64,000 nucleotides of DNA from Legionella gresilensis. GTDB taxonomy: Bacteria > Pseudomonadota > Gammaproteobacteria > Legionellales > Legionellaceae. Numbering within the stretch: position 1 is the first letter of the stretch; every line of letters starts with the position of its first letter. Below the pieces are notes generated by a model, which saw only the letters and a program-made list of their open reading frames with translations, was not told the DNA's origin and made no database searches. A program made the position numbers and the translations under genes. Shown piece after piece: positions 18,566 to 30,064 of this stretch. The stretch spans positions 310,001 through 374,000 of the forward strand of contig NZ_CAAAHX010000003.1 in NCBI RefSeq assembly GCF_900639865.1, in the 5' to 3' direction.

Positions 18566-20062
18566 TTAATGCAATGCTGTATAAATATCATAACGATATC
18601 TGGGATTTGACTCAGAAGTTTGAAAAGCTATCCTAAATCTGTAAGTTTTGCTTAATTTTATATAGTTATATAAACAAGCATCTACTGAAGGATAGGTTAC
18701 TTCTTTCTCTATAAGAGATGTCAAAATAATAACTTCAGGTTTTTGCTTAATAATTTTTTCGCATCCTTGAGTTAACATTGTTTTACGAGGTAGCGTTGTC
18801 ATATCTTTATTATTTAAGCAAAAAGAATCAATAAAAGCTAAAGAACTATAATAAGGAATTAACCCACTATCAGCTAGTACAACATGACTTTCGCCTGATA
18901 TATTTTTATCAAGCCATGTTGCTACATCCTTTCTTAAGCGCTCACCTTTCTGAGGATTTAAGGTAAAATAGTTTAAATTTGCTAAGCTTAATACGGGTAT
19001 AAAACTAAATCCCACCAAAATTGAGATAATTATTAAAGCCACCTGATAAAAATTACCTTGATCTTTATCTTGCAAGCAGTAAGCAATAATTTCCCCCAAT
19101 CCCTTCAAGCTTAAAGGTAGAAGCAAAACAAAAGCTGGTAAAAACAATCGATTTTCAAAAGCAACAAGTGGATCTGCACTTATTAAAAGTAGCAAATAAA
19201 GCACACTTGGCAACCAAAAATAATAATGACGCCGATCCTGCGCTTGCCATATGGCCGGTAATGCTAACAAGAAAAAGGGCCAAGCTAACTTTAAATAATT
19301 TTTATCAATCTGACCAAAATAAGAATCAACTAAACCCTTGCAATAAATAGGATTGGGAAATAACTGCCCAAAATAATATAAGCGCCATATAAAATAAGGA
19401 ACATAGATAACTAAAAAAGCTAATTGCCCAGCTAATATACCTTTTTTATTTTTTCTATCAAACCAGGCAATACTATAAAATAGTATGGTAAAGAAAGGGC
19501 CTTCTGGCCTAGTCAAGCTTGCTAAAGCTAATAAAATACCACTCATTATAAAAGCTGACTGACTCCCTTTGTCCGCTTGCTTAGGGTACAATCGATAACC
19601 TAGAGCATGTAATAAGGCAATAAGTGAAAAACAAATTAATGTTTGATAGACCGTTGTCTCAAAGCCACTTACAGACCAAATAATTTGCCCACGATAAGCA
19701 AGAATTGCCAAACTTGGTAGACAAGCTAAAATTGGTGTAAACCATAGACGAGTAAGCAAATAAATACTGAAAGTTAAAAGTAATAATCCTATTAAACCGG
19801 TAAATTTAAGCACAATAACAGGATTTAAGCTTAATTTGATCGCTAACGCTGCTAGTATAACGAAACTAAAATTGGAATAACCTTCTACAGAAGGTTCATT
19901 AATGTTCCATAATAAACCTTGCCCATTTGCTAAATGCTTTGCATAGCGAAGGCTAATATACATATCATCAATAGTAAAAGGCCATATAGCCTTTATCTGC
20001 AATACAACTAAGTAAATAAAAATAATAATTGTAAATAATAGGAACCATTTTTTATTAGCCAT
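18566..20062 (-). CDS. GT-C type membrane glycosyltransferase, arabinosyl/mannosyltransferase-like
   Basis: 498 residues with around ten hydrophobic helices. Near the N-terminus FTIDDMYISLRYAKHLANG followed by EGYSNF is the catalytic-loop pattern of polyprenyl-phosphate-sugar transferases, similar to the DDxxISxRY...VEGYTNF of AftB-type arabinofuranosyltransferases. A small C-terminal soluble domain follows. It would move a sugar from a polyprenyl-phosphate donor to a glycan or protein on the periplasmic face. Its start overlaps the end of the UbiA-like gene by 8 bp, so the two are coupled. Confidence 0.75.
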   Translation of the reverse strand: MANKKWFLLFTIIIFIYLVVLQIKAIWPFTIDDMYISLRYAKHLANGQGLLWNINEPSVEGYSNFSFVILAALAIKLSLNPVIVLKFTGLIGLLLLTFSIYLLTRLWFTPILACLPSLAILAYRGQIIWSVSGFETTVYQTLICFSLIALLHALGYRLYPKQADKGSQSAFIMSGILLALASLTRPEGPFFTILFYSIAWFDRKNKKGILAGQLAFLVIYVPYFIWRLYYFGQLFPNPIYCKGLVDSYFGQIDKNYLKLAWPFFLLALPAIWQAQDRRHYYFWLPSVLYLLLLISADPLVAFENRLFLPAFVLLLPLSLKGLGEIIAYCLQDKDQGNFYQVALIIISILVGFSFIPVLSLANLNYFTLNPQKGERLRKDVATWLDKNISGESHVVLADSGLIPYYSSLAFIDSFCLNNKDMTTLPRKTMLTQGCEKIIKQKPEVIILTSLIEKEVTYPSVDACLYNYIKLSKTYRFRIAFQTSESNPRYRYDIYTALH

Positions 20063-20906
20063 TTGCCAGCGCCACGAAGGTTAATAGTAAAAAAACTAAT
20101 AAATTTAGACGTGATAAGGAATCCTGAAAAAAAACAGAAACAGGATCATCATTATCAGCAGGACGAGCAGACAGCCATGCAAAGCGCCAAATGCCAATTG
20201 CTGCAAAAGGGAGCGTTATAAGAAAATAAAAAGCCTCCTCGCGTACAAGAATGGTATAAAGCAAATAAGAAAGAAACGAGCCTACACCGGTAAGCATAAT
20301 TAAACTATTAAGCATTGTTTGAGAGTACTTTTTTAATACTACTCGGGTTTCAGTATTTAAACCCAATTTTTTTTCAAGACTTCTCTTACTAAAAGCAATA
20401 AACAAGCTAATTAGAGTGGCTGTACATGTCAGCCACCAAGATATAGGCAAACCAATACCTACTGTACCAGCAAGAACACGAAGCATAAAACCACTTGCAA
20501 TACATAAAACATCTAAAACAGGAACTTTTTTTAAAACATAATTATAAGCAAGATTAATAATTAAATAACAAATTAAAATTAGAAAAAGTAAATTTGAAAT
20601 GCTCCAAGCTAAAACTAATCCCATAAATAGAAGAGAGACTAAAAGAACGTGAGCCATCCCCAAAGAAATTTCACCACTTGCTAAAGGACGTCTACATTTT
20701 TTCGGGTGGACTCTATCATGTTCCCGATCTTGTAAATCATTATATATATATACTGCACTTGATAATAAACAAAATGCAAACGCTGCTAGAAAAGCATGCA
20801 ATAAATAGCTTGGTAATCCAGAATAAATAACGCCTAAAAAAACAAAGGCAGCCTTACTCCATTGAGTCAGCCTTAATAAATAAGCAATTTTTTTCAATGG
20901 TAGCAT
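20055..20906 (-). CDS. UbiA-family prenyltransferase, decaprenyl-phosphate phosphoribosyltransferase-like
   Basis: 283 residues with about eight or nine membrane helices. The aspartate-rich motif is NDLQDREHDRVHP, followed by RRPLASGEIS. This arrangement (NDxxDxxxDRxHPxKxxRPxAxG) is characteristic of the mycobacterial Rv3806c-type enzymes that load 5-phosphoribose onto polyprenyl phosphate, rather than of UbiA proper. The partner gene encodes an arabinosyltransferase-like GT-C protein, which supports a pentose-phosphoprenol donor pathway. The product is inferred; a quinone-pathway role is less likely. Confidence 0.72.
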   Translation of the reverse strand: MLPLKKIAYLLRLTQWSKAAFVFLGVIYSGLPSYLLHAFLAAFAFCLLSSAVYIYNDLQDREHDRVHPKKCRRPLASGEISLGMAHVLLVSLLFMGLVLAWSISNLLFLILICYLIINLAYNYVLKKVPVLDVLCIASGFMLRVLAGTVGIGLPISWWLTCTATLISLFIAFSKRSLEKKLGLNTETRVVLKKYSQTMLNSLIMLTGVGSFLSYLLYTILVREEAFYFLITLPFAAIGIWRFAWLSARPADNDDPVSVFFQDSLSRLNLLVFLLLTFVALANG

Positions 20907-21064
20907 GCTTTTACCTTACTTTAACGAGAATTAACTATATCATTTGTTACATTTTTTCAAAATATTGCTCTAAAATTTAAAGAAAAAAATAATTAAATTG
21001 CATTTTTTAAATAAACACTCGTAATATAAAAAAGACTCATCTCAACCACGGACGTGAGGTAAAA

Positions 21065-22393
21065 ATGCATCTAACACTTACTGATAGTTTTTTGACAAAG
21101 TTACAAACCCTTCGCGCTGATTACGAAAATCGTACTAAATTAAATTTAGAGTCATCGCCGCATCCTTATAAAGTTTCGTTGTTTTTCGGTAAAAAAGATG
21201 TAAAGACTCGACTTAAGCAAATCTCATTTATGGAAAACTGGTTAACGCTACTCAAACCCAAATTGAAGCCTGACTTAAATTTTAACTCGACTGAAGAGTT
21301 TCAAGAACATTTATTAGCTTTACGAATTTTAGCTACTATAACTTTTTATGTTCGTAATCAAATTGATGAAACCTATACAATTCGTAGTGGTAGCAATGCA
21401 ATACTCATGCAGTTATTAGATGAGGCCTTATCTTTAAATCACAATAATATAGTAGATGAAGAATCTTACCTCTGTTGTCTATCAACAACACAAAATTTTA
21501 TTTCTGAAATGGAGTTAGTTAAAGTTAATAAATTATTATCAGTAGCATCAACGGCTAATTCTAAAAATAGATATATAAATGAGTTTGAATGGAATCAATT
21601 TAATCTATTTATTAAAAAACAATGTGCAGCTTATTCTGACCCTGTTAAAAACAAGTATAAAGATTATCCTATTACTTCTGTTACGATACCTTTATTCGAG
21701 CTTCCTTTGCGAGCTACAGGCACTTCTGTAGGATGGCTGTTAGGTGATTTGACTTCTAAGTCTTATTCTCTACTACCTATGCGTCAAGCTTTTACAGCTG
21801 TTCTTGCTAGTGGTTTAGTTTTATTTTTAGGCCCTGCATCTCGTATGGGTATTATGTTAGTTGTACCAACTTATGCAGGTAAATTGCTAGATACATTTTT
21901 TGGCGTTTCATTTGCTTATCTCTTAGGCTCTGCCATGGGCTTATTAGGTAAAAAGTTAGGTTGGAGTATTGGTATGTCTCTCGATTTAAGCTGGAAGTTA
22001 CTTGGTAGCGCTTGCTCATTAATTGCAGCAGCTTACAGTGGTACAGCAAACGAACTTCTGACCGGTTTTACGTTAACCAATGGCCATCGTGTCCTTAATG
22101 GGATGGAGCTGCAATTTATGGATTTACCAGAATTTGAAAAAATAATTGCAGCTGATTATGAACCCAAGCCTATTATCATTAATCATACGAAAGAAGGTTT
22201 TGTTATAAAAATAGGCGAGGAAGAAACTAAAATAAAGTGGATAACTGCTTCAGAGCCAAATCTACCTCATTTACAAGAATTAATAACTAAGTTACAAGAA
22301 AAACAAACCATTACGATTGAAGAAATTCCTAATGAGAAAGAACAAATTTTAAACGAACATAACGTGGAAACTACTTTCACACCATCAATGTAG
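21065..22393 (+). CDS. Unknown protein with central hydrophobic region and acidic C-terminus
   Basis: 442 residues, no recognised domain. Residues 1-220 look soluble and helical; about 221-325 hold several hydrophobic, glycine-rich segments (VLASGLVLFLGPASRMG, FAYLLGSAMGLLG, SACSLIAAAYSG) that could insert in a membrane; the tail is soluble. The last 30 residues are Glu-rich (TIEEIPNEKEQILNEHN), which resembles the E-block type of Dot/Icm secretion signal, so an effector role is possible but unproven. Good Shine-Dalgarno (GAGGT) 5 nt before ATG; a possible promoter is TTGCAT at 20998 with TAATAT at 21022. Followed by a clear terminator. Confidence 0.8.
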   Translation: MHLTLTDSFLTKLQTLRADYENRTKLNLESSPHPYKVSLFFGKKDVKTRLKQISFMENWLTLLKPKLKPDLNFNSTEEFQEHLLALRILATITFYVRNQIDETYTIRSGSNAILMQLLDEALSLNHNNIVDEESYLCCLSTTQNFISEMELVKVNKLLSVASTANSKNRYINEFEWNQFNLFIKKQCAAYSDPVKNKYKDYPITSVTIPLFELPLRATGTSVGWLLGDLTSKSYSLLPMRQAFTAVLASGLVLFLGPASRMGIMLVVPTYAGKLLDTFFGVSFAYLLGSAMGLLGKKLGWSIGMSLDLSWKLLGSACSLIAAAYSGTANELLTGFTLTNGHRVLNGMELQFMDLPEFEKIIAADYEPKPIIINHTKEGFVIKIGEEETKIKWITASEPNLPHLQELITKLQEKQTITIEEIPNEKEQILNEHNVETTFTPSM

Positions 22394-22412
22394 AGTTAAA
22401 ACTTCAATTAAT

Positions 22413-22440
22413 AGATCCAGAAAGATTTTTCTGGATCTTT
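22413..22440 (+). terminator. Rho-independent terminator
   Basis: AGATCCAGAAA / TTTCTGGATCT, an 11-bp perfect stem with a 4-nt loop, followed by TT. Lies 20 bp after the stop of the 21065 gene. Confidence 0.85.
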
Positions 22441-22478
22441 AAGTTTATCAAAAATTAAAATTTATAATTCCTATATCA

Positions 22479-22640
22479 AACTTCTTTGGAAACTGGCAAT
22501 GAGGAGGCAAGGTCAGTTGAAAAAAGGCTGAAAAAGTACCGTGTCAAGAAGTACATGAGCATCCCCATCTACATAAGGACAGGCTTTGAAGACCTTTTTT
22601 CGGATGAGATTGGCCCTCAATGGCAGTTTGCGAAGAAGTT
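22479..22640. mobile_element. 162-bp IS remnant or MITE with 17-bp terminal inverted repeats
   Basis: AACTTCTTTGGAAACTG at the left end pairs with CAGTTTGCGAAGAAGTT at the right end (15 of 17 match). The interior is visibly more GC-rich than the neighbours and contains only a meaningless short frame. No clear target-site duplication. The right end stops one base before the nif3 stop codon. The same end sequence recurs in the hairpin at 9528-9571. No transposase gene is present in the window. Confidence 0.65.
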
Positions 22641-22641
22641 A

Positions 22642-24903
<2,262 letters not shown>

Positions 24904-25233
24904 AACATCTCACTTACTAATATTTTTTATTATTATTAGCCGAAGCTACCCAAGTCATTTAGCAAAATACTATCTATTTATTTCTTTATTGCTTCTGCAT
25001 AAGAACATCGGCAAATAATTTAAAAGACTTGAGTTTAATTCATAAAAAAAGTTAGCAAGTTTATGCTGTAAAATTAATAAAGTACAGTTTCTATTTATAA
25101 CTATAATAGAAAAGCGATTAAAGTGTCGGCTTTATGAGCAACTAGAGAAATTAAAGGATGCTACGAACAAGTCGTAGCTAGTAGATATAAAATGTAACGA
25201 TAGCATCGTAAGTGCATAATATAATTGATAATA
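24904..25233. other. 330-bp gap between ibaG and mlaB
   Basis: No gene seen on either strand. It holds one degenerate palindromic repeat: GCTACGA / TCGTAGC around an ACAAG loop at 25160-25178, itself within a wider GATGCTA / TAGCATC inverted repeat ending near 25207. Otherwise AT-rich and featureless; probably carries the ibaG-murA-nif3 promoter. Confidence 0.5.
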
Positions 25234-25536
25234 TTATGTGCCTTCAGCTAAGCTGCCTTCATTAGCCAACATTTCCGCTACTCCACAAAATTCTGCTAAA
25301 GCGAAAATGGACTCCGTTATCCCCTCTAGCTTGCTTTGCTTTTTATACTTTCGTGCTAATCTTTTAAACTCAATTAAAAAAGCAAGCCCGGCGCTATCAC
25401 ATAGAGAAACTTCTTCAAGGCTAAGTATTAGCGTTGATCCTTTATTAGCATGGCAATAATTTAATAAACGTTTTCTTTCAGCTTCAATCATTGAAAACGT
25501 TAAATTTTTAGCAGCTTTGAAAGGAGCATCTGTCAT
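25234..25536 (-). CDS. mlaB: STAS-domain protein of the Mla phospholipid transporter
   Basis: 100 residues, a single STAS domain (LSLEEVSLCDSAGLAFLIEF with the conserved SAGL helix cap). MlaB binds the MlaF ATPase and stabilises the MlaFEDB complex at the inner membrane. Last gene of mlaFEDCB, 2 bp after mlaC. Confidence 0.92.
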   Translation of the reverse strand: MTDAPFKAAKNLTFSMIEAERKRLLNYCHANKGSTLILSLEEVSLCDSAGLAFLIEFKRLARKYKKQSKLEGITESIFALAEFCGVAEMLANEGSLAEGT

Positions 25537-25538
25537 TC

Positions 25539-26153
25539 TTAAGCAGCCTTTTTACTTCGTTCTTGCATTTCTTTGATTAAAGCTTGCATATTTGAAGATT
25601 GTAGTACTTGGGCAAACTGCGAGCGGAAGCTTTGTAATAAACTTACTCCTTCCACACTTAAATCATAAATTTTCCAATCCCCATTTTTAGCAACTAAGCT
25701 GTAATTAAGCGGAATATTTTTTCCATTAGGGCGAATAATTAAACTATTTACACGAATAAAACGCTTATCCAGAGAACCTTTAACAGGTAAAAATTTTATT
25801 GTTTCACTTGTATATTCAGCTAATGGATTTGAATAAGTACGAATTACTAGCTGCGTAAAAGCCTGGGCAAACTGACTACGCTCAGCAGGTGTCGCTTTAC
25901 CCCAAGCTTGACGTCCTAAAACAGATCGCGCCATGCCATTAACATCTACCTTTGGTAAAAGATGACGCTCAACCGCTTGATAAATAATAGTATGATCTTT
26001 TTTAAGGTTTGCTTTGTTCTGCTTAAGAGTAGCTACAATTTGATCTGCTGTATCTTGCAACATAGGAATAGGCGAAGACTGAGCCCACAAATGTTGTGTT
26101 AAACATATACAAAGACCAAGGAAAATTAATTTTATTATTCTCATGTTCTCCAC
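25539..26153 (-). CDS. mlaC: Periplasmic phospholipid-binding protein MlaC
   Basis: 204 residues with an N-terminal signal peptide (RIIKLIFLGLCICLTQHLWA). The Tol_Tol_Ttg2 domain follows, with the typical MARSVLGRQAWGKATPAERSQF. MlaC shuttles phospholipids between the outer-membrane MlaA complex and inner-membrane MlaFEDB. Adjacent to mlaD with no gap. Confidence 0.95.
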   Translation of the reverse strand: MENMRIIKLIFLGLCICLTQHLWAQSSPIPMLQDTADQIVATLKQNKANLKKDHTIIYQAVERHLLPKVDVNGMARSVLGRQAWGKATPAERSQFAQAFTQLVIRTYSNPLAEYTSETIKFLPVKGSLDKRFIRVNSLIIRPNGKNIPLNYSLVAKNGDWKIYDLSVEGVSLLQSFRSQFAQVLQSSNMQALIKEMQERSKKAA

Positions 26154-26633
26154 CTATTTTTTGATATTAAATAAAAGTTGACCAATTAAATTTTCAAGAA
26201 TTATAGCTTCCTGCGTTTTTGGAATTTTATCCCCTTCTCTTAAATAAGGATGATCAGAACTACTATCATCATCAAATCCAGGTACAATACTAATATAATT
26301 AGAGCCTAATAAGCCTTCTGTTAAAATACGCGCTGTTGCATCTTCAAAAGGGATGGGCTTATCTGATCGCAATAACATAGTAACTTTGGCATTAAGCTCA
26401 CTAGGCTGTAATTCTATTTTTGTAACTTCGCCCACCTTCACACCTGCTATAGTTACTGGAGCTCGCACTTTTAATCCGCCTATATCAGTAAAATCAGCAG
26501 TCACATGATAACCTTTGCTGGAAGCAAGCTCTGTAATTCCACTTACTTTCATTACCATAATTAATAAAGCCAGTAAACCAAGCAACATAAAAAAACCAAC
26601 GCTGATATCAATATAACGTTGTTTACTATTCAT
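26154..26633 (-). CDS. mlaD: MCE-domain subunit MlaD
   Basis: 159 residues. One N-terminal membrane anchor (FFMLLGLLALLIMVMKVSG) and one MCE domain with VTIAGVKVGEV and LLGSNYISIVPG. Forms the hexameric periplasmic ring through which lipids pass. Abuts mlaE. Confidence 0.96.
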   Translation of the reverse strand: MNSKQRYIDISVGFFMLLGLLALLIMVMKVSGITELASSKGYHVTADFTDIGGLKVRAPVTIAGVKVGEVTKIELQPSELNAKVTMLLRSDKPIPFEDATARILTEGLLGSNYISIVPGFDDDSSSDHPYLREGDKIPKTQEAIILENLIGQLLFNIKK

Positions 26634-27416
26634 TTACCAACCTCCAATCATCATGGCTGTTAAAAGAAAATCTAACCCTAAGACCGCTAACGACGAATAT
26701 ACGACTGTTTTAGTAGTAGCTTGGCTAATTCCACCTGCCGTTGGAACACAGGTAAATCCTTGAAAAACAGCTATCCAAGAAACTACAAAGGCAAAAACAA
26801 CACTTTTAATAATGCCACTAAGCACATCAACTCTAAAACTTACAGCAGATTGCATATTAGACCAAAAACTTCCTGAATCTACGCCCAACCAATCGACGCC
26901 AATGAAATAACCACCATATACAGCTACGGCAGAAAAAATTAATGTTAGTATGGGTAGTGAAACTATTCCTGCTACTAAGCGTGGATAAATTACACGGCTT
27001 AAGGGATCGACGCCCATCATATCCATACTAGCCAACTGTTCTGTTGCCTTCATTAAACCAATTTCTGCAGTAACAGCAGAGCCGGCTCGACCTGCAAAAA
27101 GCAATGCGCTAATAACTGGACCTAATTCACGAGTAATACTTAATGCCAGTAATTGTCCTAATTGGCTCGCAGCACCAAATTTTTGTAATGTATTATAACC
27201 TTGTAAACCAACTACCATCCCTATAAAAAGGGCTGAGACAATAATAATTAAACAGGATAACACGCCAACAAAATGAATTTGGCTTACAAGATTAGGCCAT
27301 AGACGACCAATGTCAGGATTACGAAAAAAAACACCACATAAAAATCGCCCTGAATTACCTATACCTTGAAGAATAATTATACTTCGCTGCCCTGCCTGTG
27401 CTAATTTATTAAGCAT
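26634..27416 (-). CDS. mlaE: Phospholipid ABC transporter permease MlaE
   Basis: 260 residues, multi-spanning. Contains the MlaE/permease signatures GQLLALSITRELGPVISALL and GRAGSAVTAEIGLMKATEQL. Inner-membrane permease of MlaFEDB. Overlaps mlaF by 8 bp. Confidence 0.97.
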   Translation of the reverse strand: MLNKLAQAGQRSIIILQGIGNSGRFLCGVFFRNPDIGRLWPNLVSQIHFVGVLSCLIIIVSALFIGMVVGLQGYNTLQKFGAASQLGQLLALSITRELGPVISALLFAGRAGSAVTAEIGLMKATEQLASMDMMGVDPLSRVIYPRLVAGIVSLPILTLIFSAVAVYGGYFIGVDWLGVDSGSFWSNMQSAVSFRVDVLSGIIKSVVFAFVVSWIAVFQGFTCVPTAGGISQATTKTVVYSSLAVLGLDFLLTAMMIGGW

Positions 27417-28206
27417 CTAACAGCTCCTCAATCAAAGGTTTAGCTGGATAATGGAAAGGCACTACACCATCAGGTTCACCATGCATAAATTGTCTAATCT
27501 GTGGCACAGTTGATTCTTTTAATTCTTGAGGCGTACCGTATCCTATAAAACGGCCTTCAGAGATTAAATACACATAATCAGCAATAGAGCAAGTTTCTTC
27601 TACATCATGAGATACAATAATTGTCGTCGTATGTAATAATTCATTTAATCGTTTAATTAGACGTACTAAAACGCCCATTGAGATTGGATCTTGACCTGTA
27701 AAAGGCTCATCATACATCATAAGCTCAGGATCAAGGGCAATTGTTCTTGCTAAAGCTACTCGCCTAGTCATGCCGCCTGATAGCTCTGCAGGCATTAAAT
27801 GAGCTGCACCTCGTAATCCGACAGCTTCTAACTTCATAAGTACAATATCACGTATCATATCTTCATTAAGCTTAGTATGCTCTCTTAAAGGGAACGCAAC
27901 ATTTTCAAAGACAGTTAAATGTGTAAATAGTGCACTTGACTGAAATAGCAAACCTATTTTCTGTCTTATTTTAAAAAGTTCTTTACGCGGTAAATGATGC
28001 ATGTTTAACCCATTAATGAGTATGTCTCCCCCATCTGGCTTAAGCTGTGCACCAATTAATTTTAATAAGGTAGTTTTACCGCTGCCACTAGGTCCCATAA
28101 TAGCAGTAATTTTCCCCCGCTCAACTGCCATATTAATATTGTTAAATATGATGCGAGCGCCTCGGCTGAATGTTAGATTGGTGATTTGCACCAAACTATT
28201 CTGCAT
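27409..28206 (-). CDS. mlaF: Phospholipid ABC transporter ATPase MlaF
   Basis: 265 residues. Walker A GPSGSGKTTLLK, ABC signature ELSGGMTRRVALART, Walker B ELMMYDEPFTGQDP and switch His in VSHDVEE. First gene of mlaFEDCB, transcribed divergently from kdsD. It powers transport of phospholipid to keep the outer leaflet free of it. E. coli has yrbG between this operon and kdsD; here only a 290-bp AT-rich spacer. Confidence 0.97.
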   Translation of the reverse strand: MQNSLVQITNLTFSRGARIIFNNINMAVERGKITAIMGPSGSGKTTLLKLIGAQLKPDGGDILINGLNMHHLPRKELFKIRQKIGLLFQSSALFTHLTVFENVAFPLREHTKLNEDMIRDIVLMKLEAVGLRGAAHLMPAELSGGMTRRVALARTIALDPELMMYDEPFTGQDPISMGVLVRLIKRLNELLHTTTIIVSHDVEETCSIADYVYLISEGRFIGYGTPQELKESTVPQIRQFMHGEPDGVVPFHYPAKPLIEELLDA

Positions 28207-28496
28207 AATGAAACTCTCTTATTTAATTAAAGAATAAGTATATAGTTGCAAAAAAAAAATTACTATTTTTATATTAATTATTTAATTAACAAATGCTTAT
28301 ATTTATTAAATTTCAACTCAATTATCAATATTAATCGTTTCTGTTTTACAAAGAAATGATTAATAAAATAGGCGAACAGCAATTAAAAAAAGCAGTCATA
28401 CTGATTATTTAATTAAAAAATTTTACTTAAAATTAATTTTTGTTAGGTAATAATTTGTATGTTAAGCTCACCAATTTGCTTACTTAGAATAAGAAA

Positions 28497-29459
28497 ATGA
28501 ATTTTGGCAAATTAGCATTAGCTGTTATTGAAATGGAAGCACAAGCAGTCCTTGAGCTAACCCAACGTATTGATAGACGTTTTGAACAAGCCTGCGAATT
28601 ATTACTTAATTCGCGTGGACGTGTTGTTGTCACAGGCATGGGGAAATCAGGACACATTGCTAATAAAATTGCTTCTACTTTATCAAGTACGGGAACGCCT
28701 GCATTTTTTTTACACCCTGGCGAAGCAAGTCATGGTGATATGGGAATGATTACCAAAGATGATATCATCATTGCCATTTCAAACTCAGGCAATACTAATG
28801 AAATTATTACCCTATTACCTTTACTGAAACGGTTACAGATACCTATCATTGCGTTAACGGGTAATTCAGAATCAATATTAGCGAAAGCAGCGAATGTTTC
28901 ACTCGATATTAGTGTTAAACAAGAAGCATGTCCCCTAGGACTCGCGCCCACGACAAGTACTACTGTCACATTAGTCATGGGAGACGCCTTAGCTGTTGCC
29001 TTATTGCAAGCAAAAGGATTTAGTGAAACAGACTTCGCTTTGTCACATCCAGGTGGTTCCTTGGGTCGCCGCCTTTTACTACGTATTGACGATCTTTATC
29101 ATCAAGGCGACGCTTTACCTTTAGTTAAAGAGACAGCGACAATAAGCGACGCATTAATTGAAGTCACTGCTAAAAAATTAGGTATGACCTGCGTCATTGA
29201 TAAACAAGGATATTTAGTTGGTGTTTACACTGATGGGGATATTAGACGTACTTTAAATCAACAGATTGATATTAATACGACGCCAATTACTGAAGTTATG
29301 AGTAAAAATTGTAAAACTATTTCTAAAGGAATTTTAGCTGCTGAAGCCTTAGCTCTTATGCAGAAATATACGATTACCTCATTAGTTGTTATTGATGATT
29401 TTAAACGCCCTTTTGCAGTACTACATTTACATGATCTTCTGAAAGCAGGCGTTTATTAA
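28497..29459 (+). CDS. kdsD: D-arabinose 5-phosphate isomerase
   Basis: 320 residues: an SIS sugar-isomerase domain (MGKSGHIANKIASTLSSTG) followed by two CBS domains (about 200-320). Converts ribulose 5-phosphate to arabinose 5-phosphate, the precursor of Kdo in LPS. Heads the kdsD-kdsC-lptC-lptA-lptB block, in conserved gammaproteobacterial order. Confidence 0.97.
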   Translation: MNFGKLALAVIEMEAQAVLELTQRIDRRFEQACELLLNSRGRVVVTGMGKSGHIANKIASTLSSTGTPAFFLHPGEASHGDMGMITKDDIIIAISNSGNTNEIITLLPLLKRLQIPIIALTGNSESILAKAANVSLDISVKQEACPLGLAPTTSTTVTLVMGDALAVALLQAKGFSETDFALSHPGGSLGRRLLLRIDDLYHQGDALPLVKETATISDALIEVTAKKLGMTCVIDKQGYLVGVYTDGDIRRTLNQQIDINTTPITEVMSKNCKTISKGILAAEALALMQKYTITSLVVIDDFKRPFAVLHLHDLLKAGVY

Positions 29460-29530
29460 TTTTTTTGTTATAATCTTCTGCTATAGTTCTGCACAAAGCA
29501 GGTTACACATTTATCAAAAAGTGAGTAATA

Positions 29531-30064
29531 ATGACAAGAACTAACTTAATAGAAAGAGCAAAAAAAATAAAATGTTTAATTTGTGATGTGGATGGTGTTT
29601 TAACAGATGGCCTACTTTATTTAGATAATTATGGTAATGAATTAAAAGCTTTTCACGTTCAAGATGGCATGGGTCTAAAATTACTTATGGCAGCAGATAT
29701 TGATGTAGCAGTTATCACTACCTCCCGTAATCCTGTAGTTGACTTTCGTATGGAGCAACTAGGTATTCAACATTATTTTAAAAACCAAGTGGACAAGCGC
29801 AACGCTTACCTTCAACTTAAAGAGCGCTTAGGATTAACGAATGAACATTTTGCTTACATTGGTGATGACTTACCTGATTTACCAATCATACAGCAAGTGG
29901 GCTTAGGCATTGCTGTTGCTAATGCTGTACCACAAATTAAAGAATTCGCTGTCTGGCAAACCGAACAAGTTGGTGGACGTGGTGCTGTACGAGAAGTCTG
30001 TGATCTTATTTTAAGCGTCCAACAGAAACAAGAAGAAGCGCTCACAAGGTATCTATTATCATGA
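29531..30064 (+). CDS. kdsC: Kdo-8-phosphate phosphatase
   Basis: 177 residues, HAD family without cap domain (tetramer type). Nucleophile motif ICDVDGVLTDG, motif II TTSRN and metal-site GDDLPDLP. Dephosphorylates Kdo 8-phosphate. Overlaps the lptC start by 4 bp (ATGA). Shine-Dalgarno GTGAG before ATG 29531. Confidence 0.97.
   Translation: MTRTNLIERAKKIKCLICDVDGVLTDGLLYLDNYGNELKAFHVQDGMGLKLLMAADIDVAVITTSRNPVVDFRMEQLGIQHYFKNQVDKRNAYLQLKERLGLTNEHFAYIGDDLPDLPIIQQVGLGIAVANAVPQIKEFAVWQTEQVGGRGAVREVCDLILSVQQKQEEALTRYLLS

Noticed and set aside
25234-25459. 73-codon plus-strand frame over mlaB
   Set aside because: Antisense to a clear STAS-domain gene in a conserved operon.
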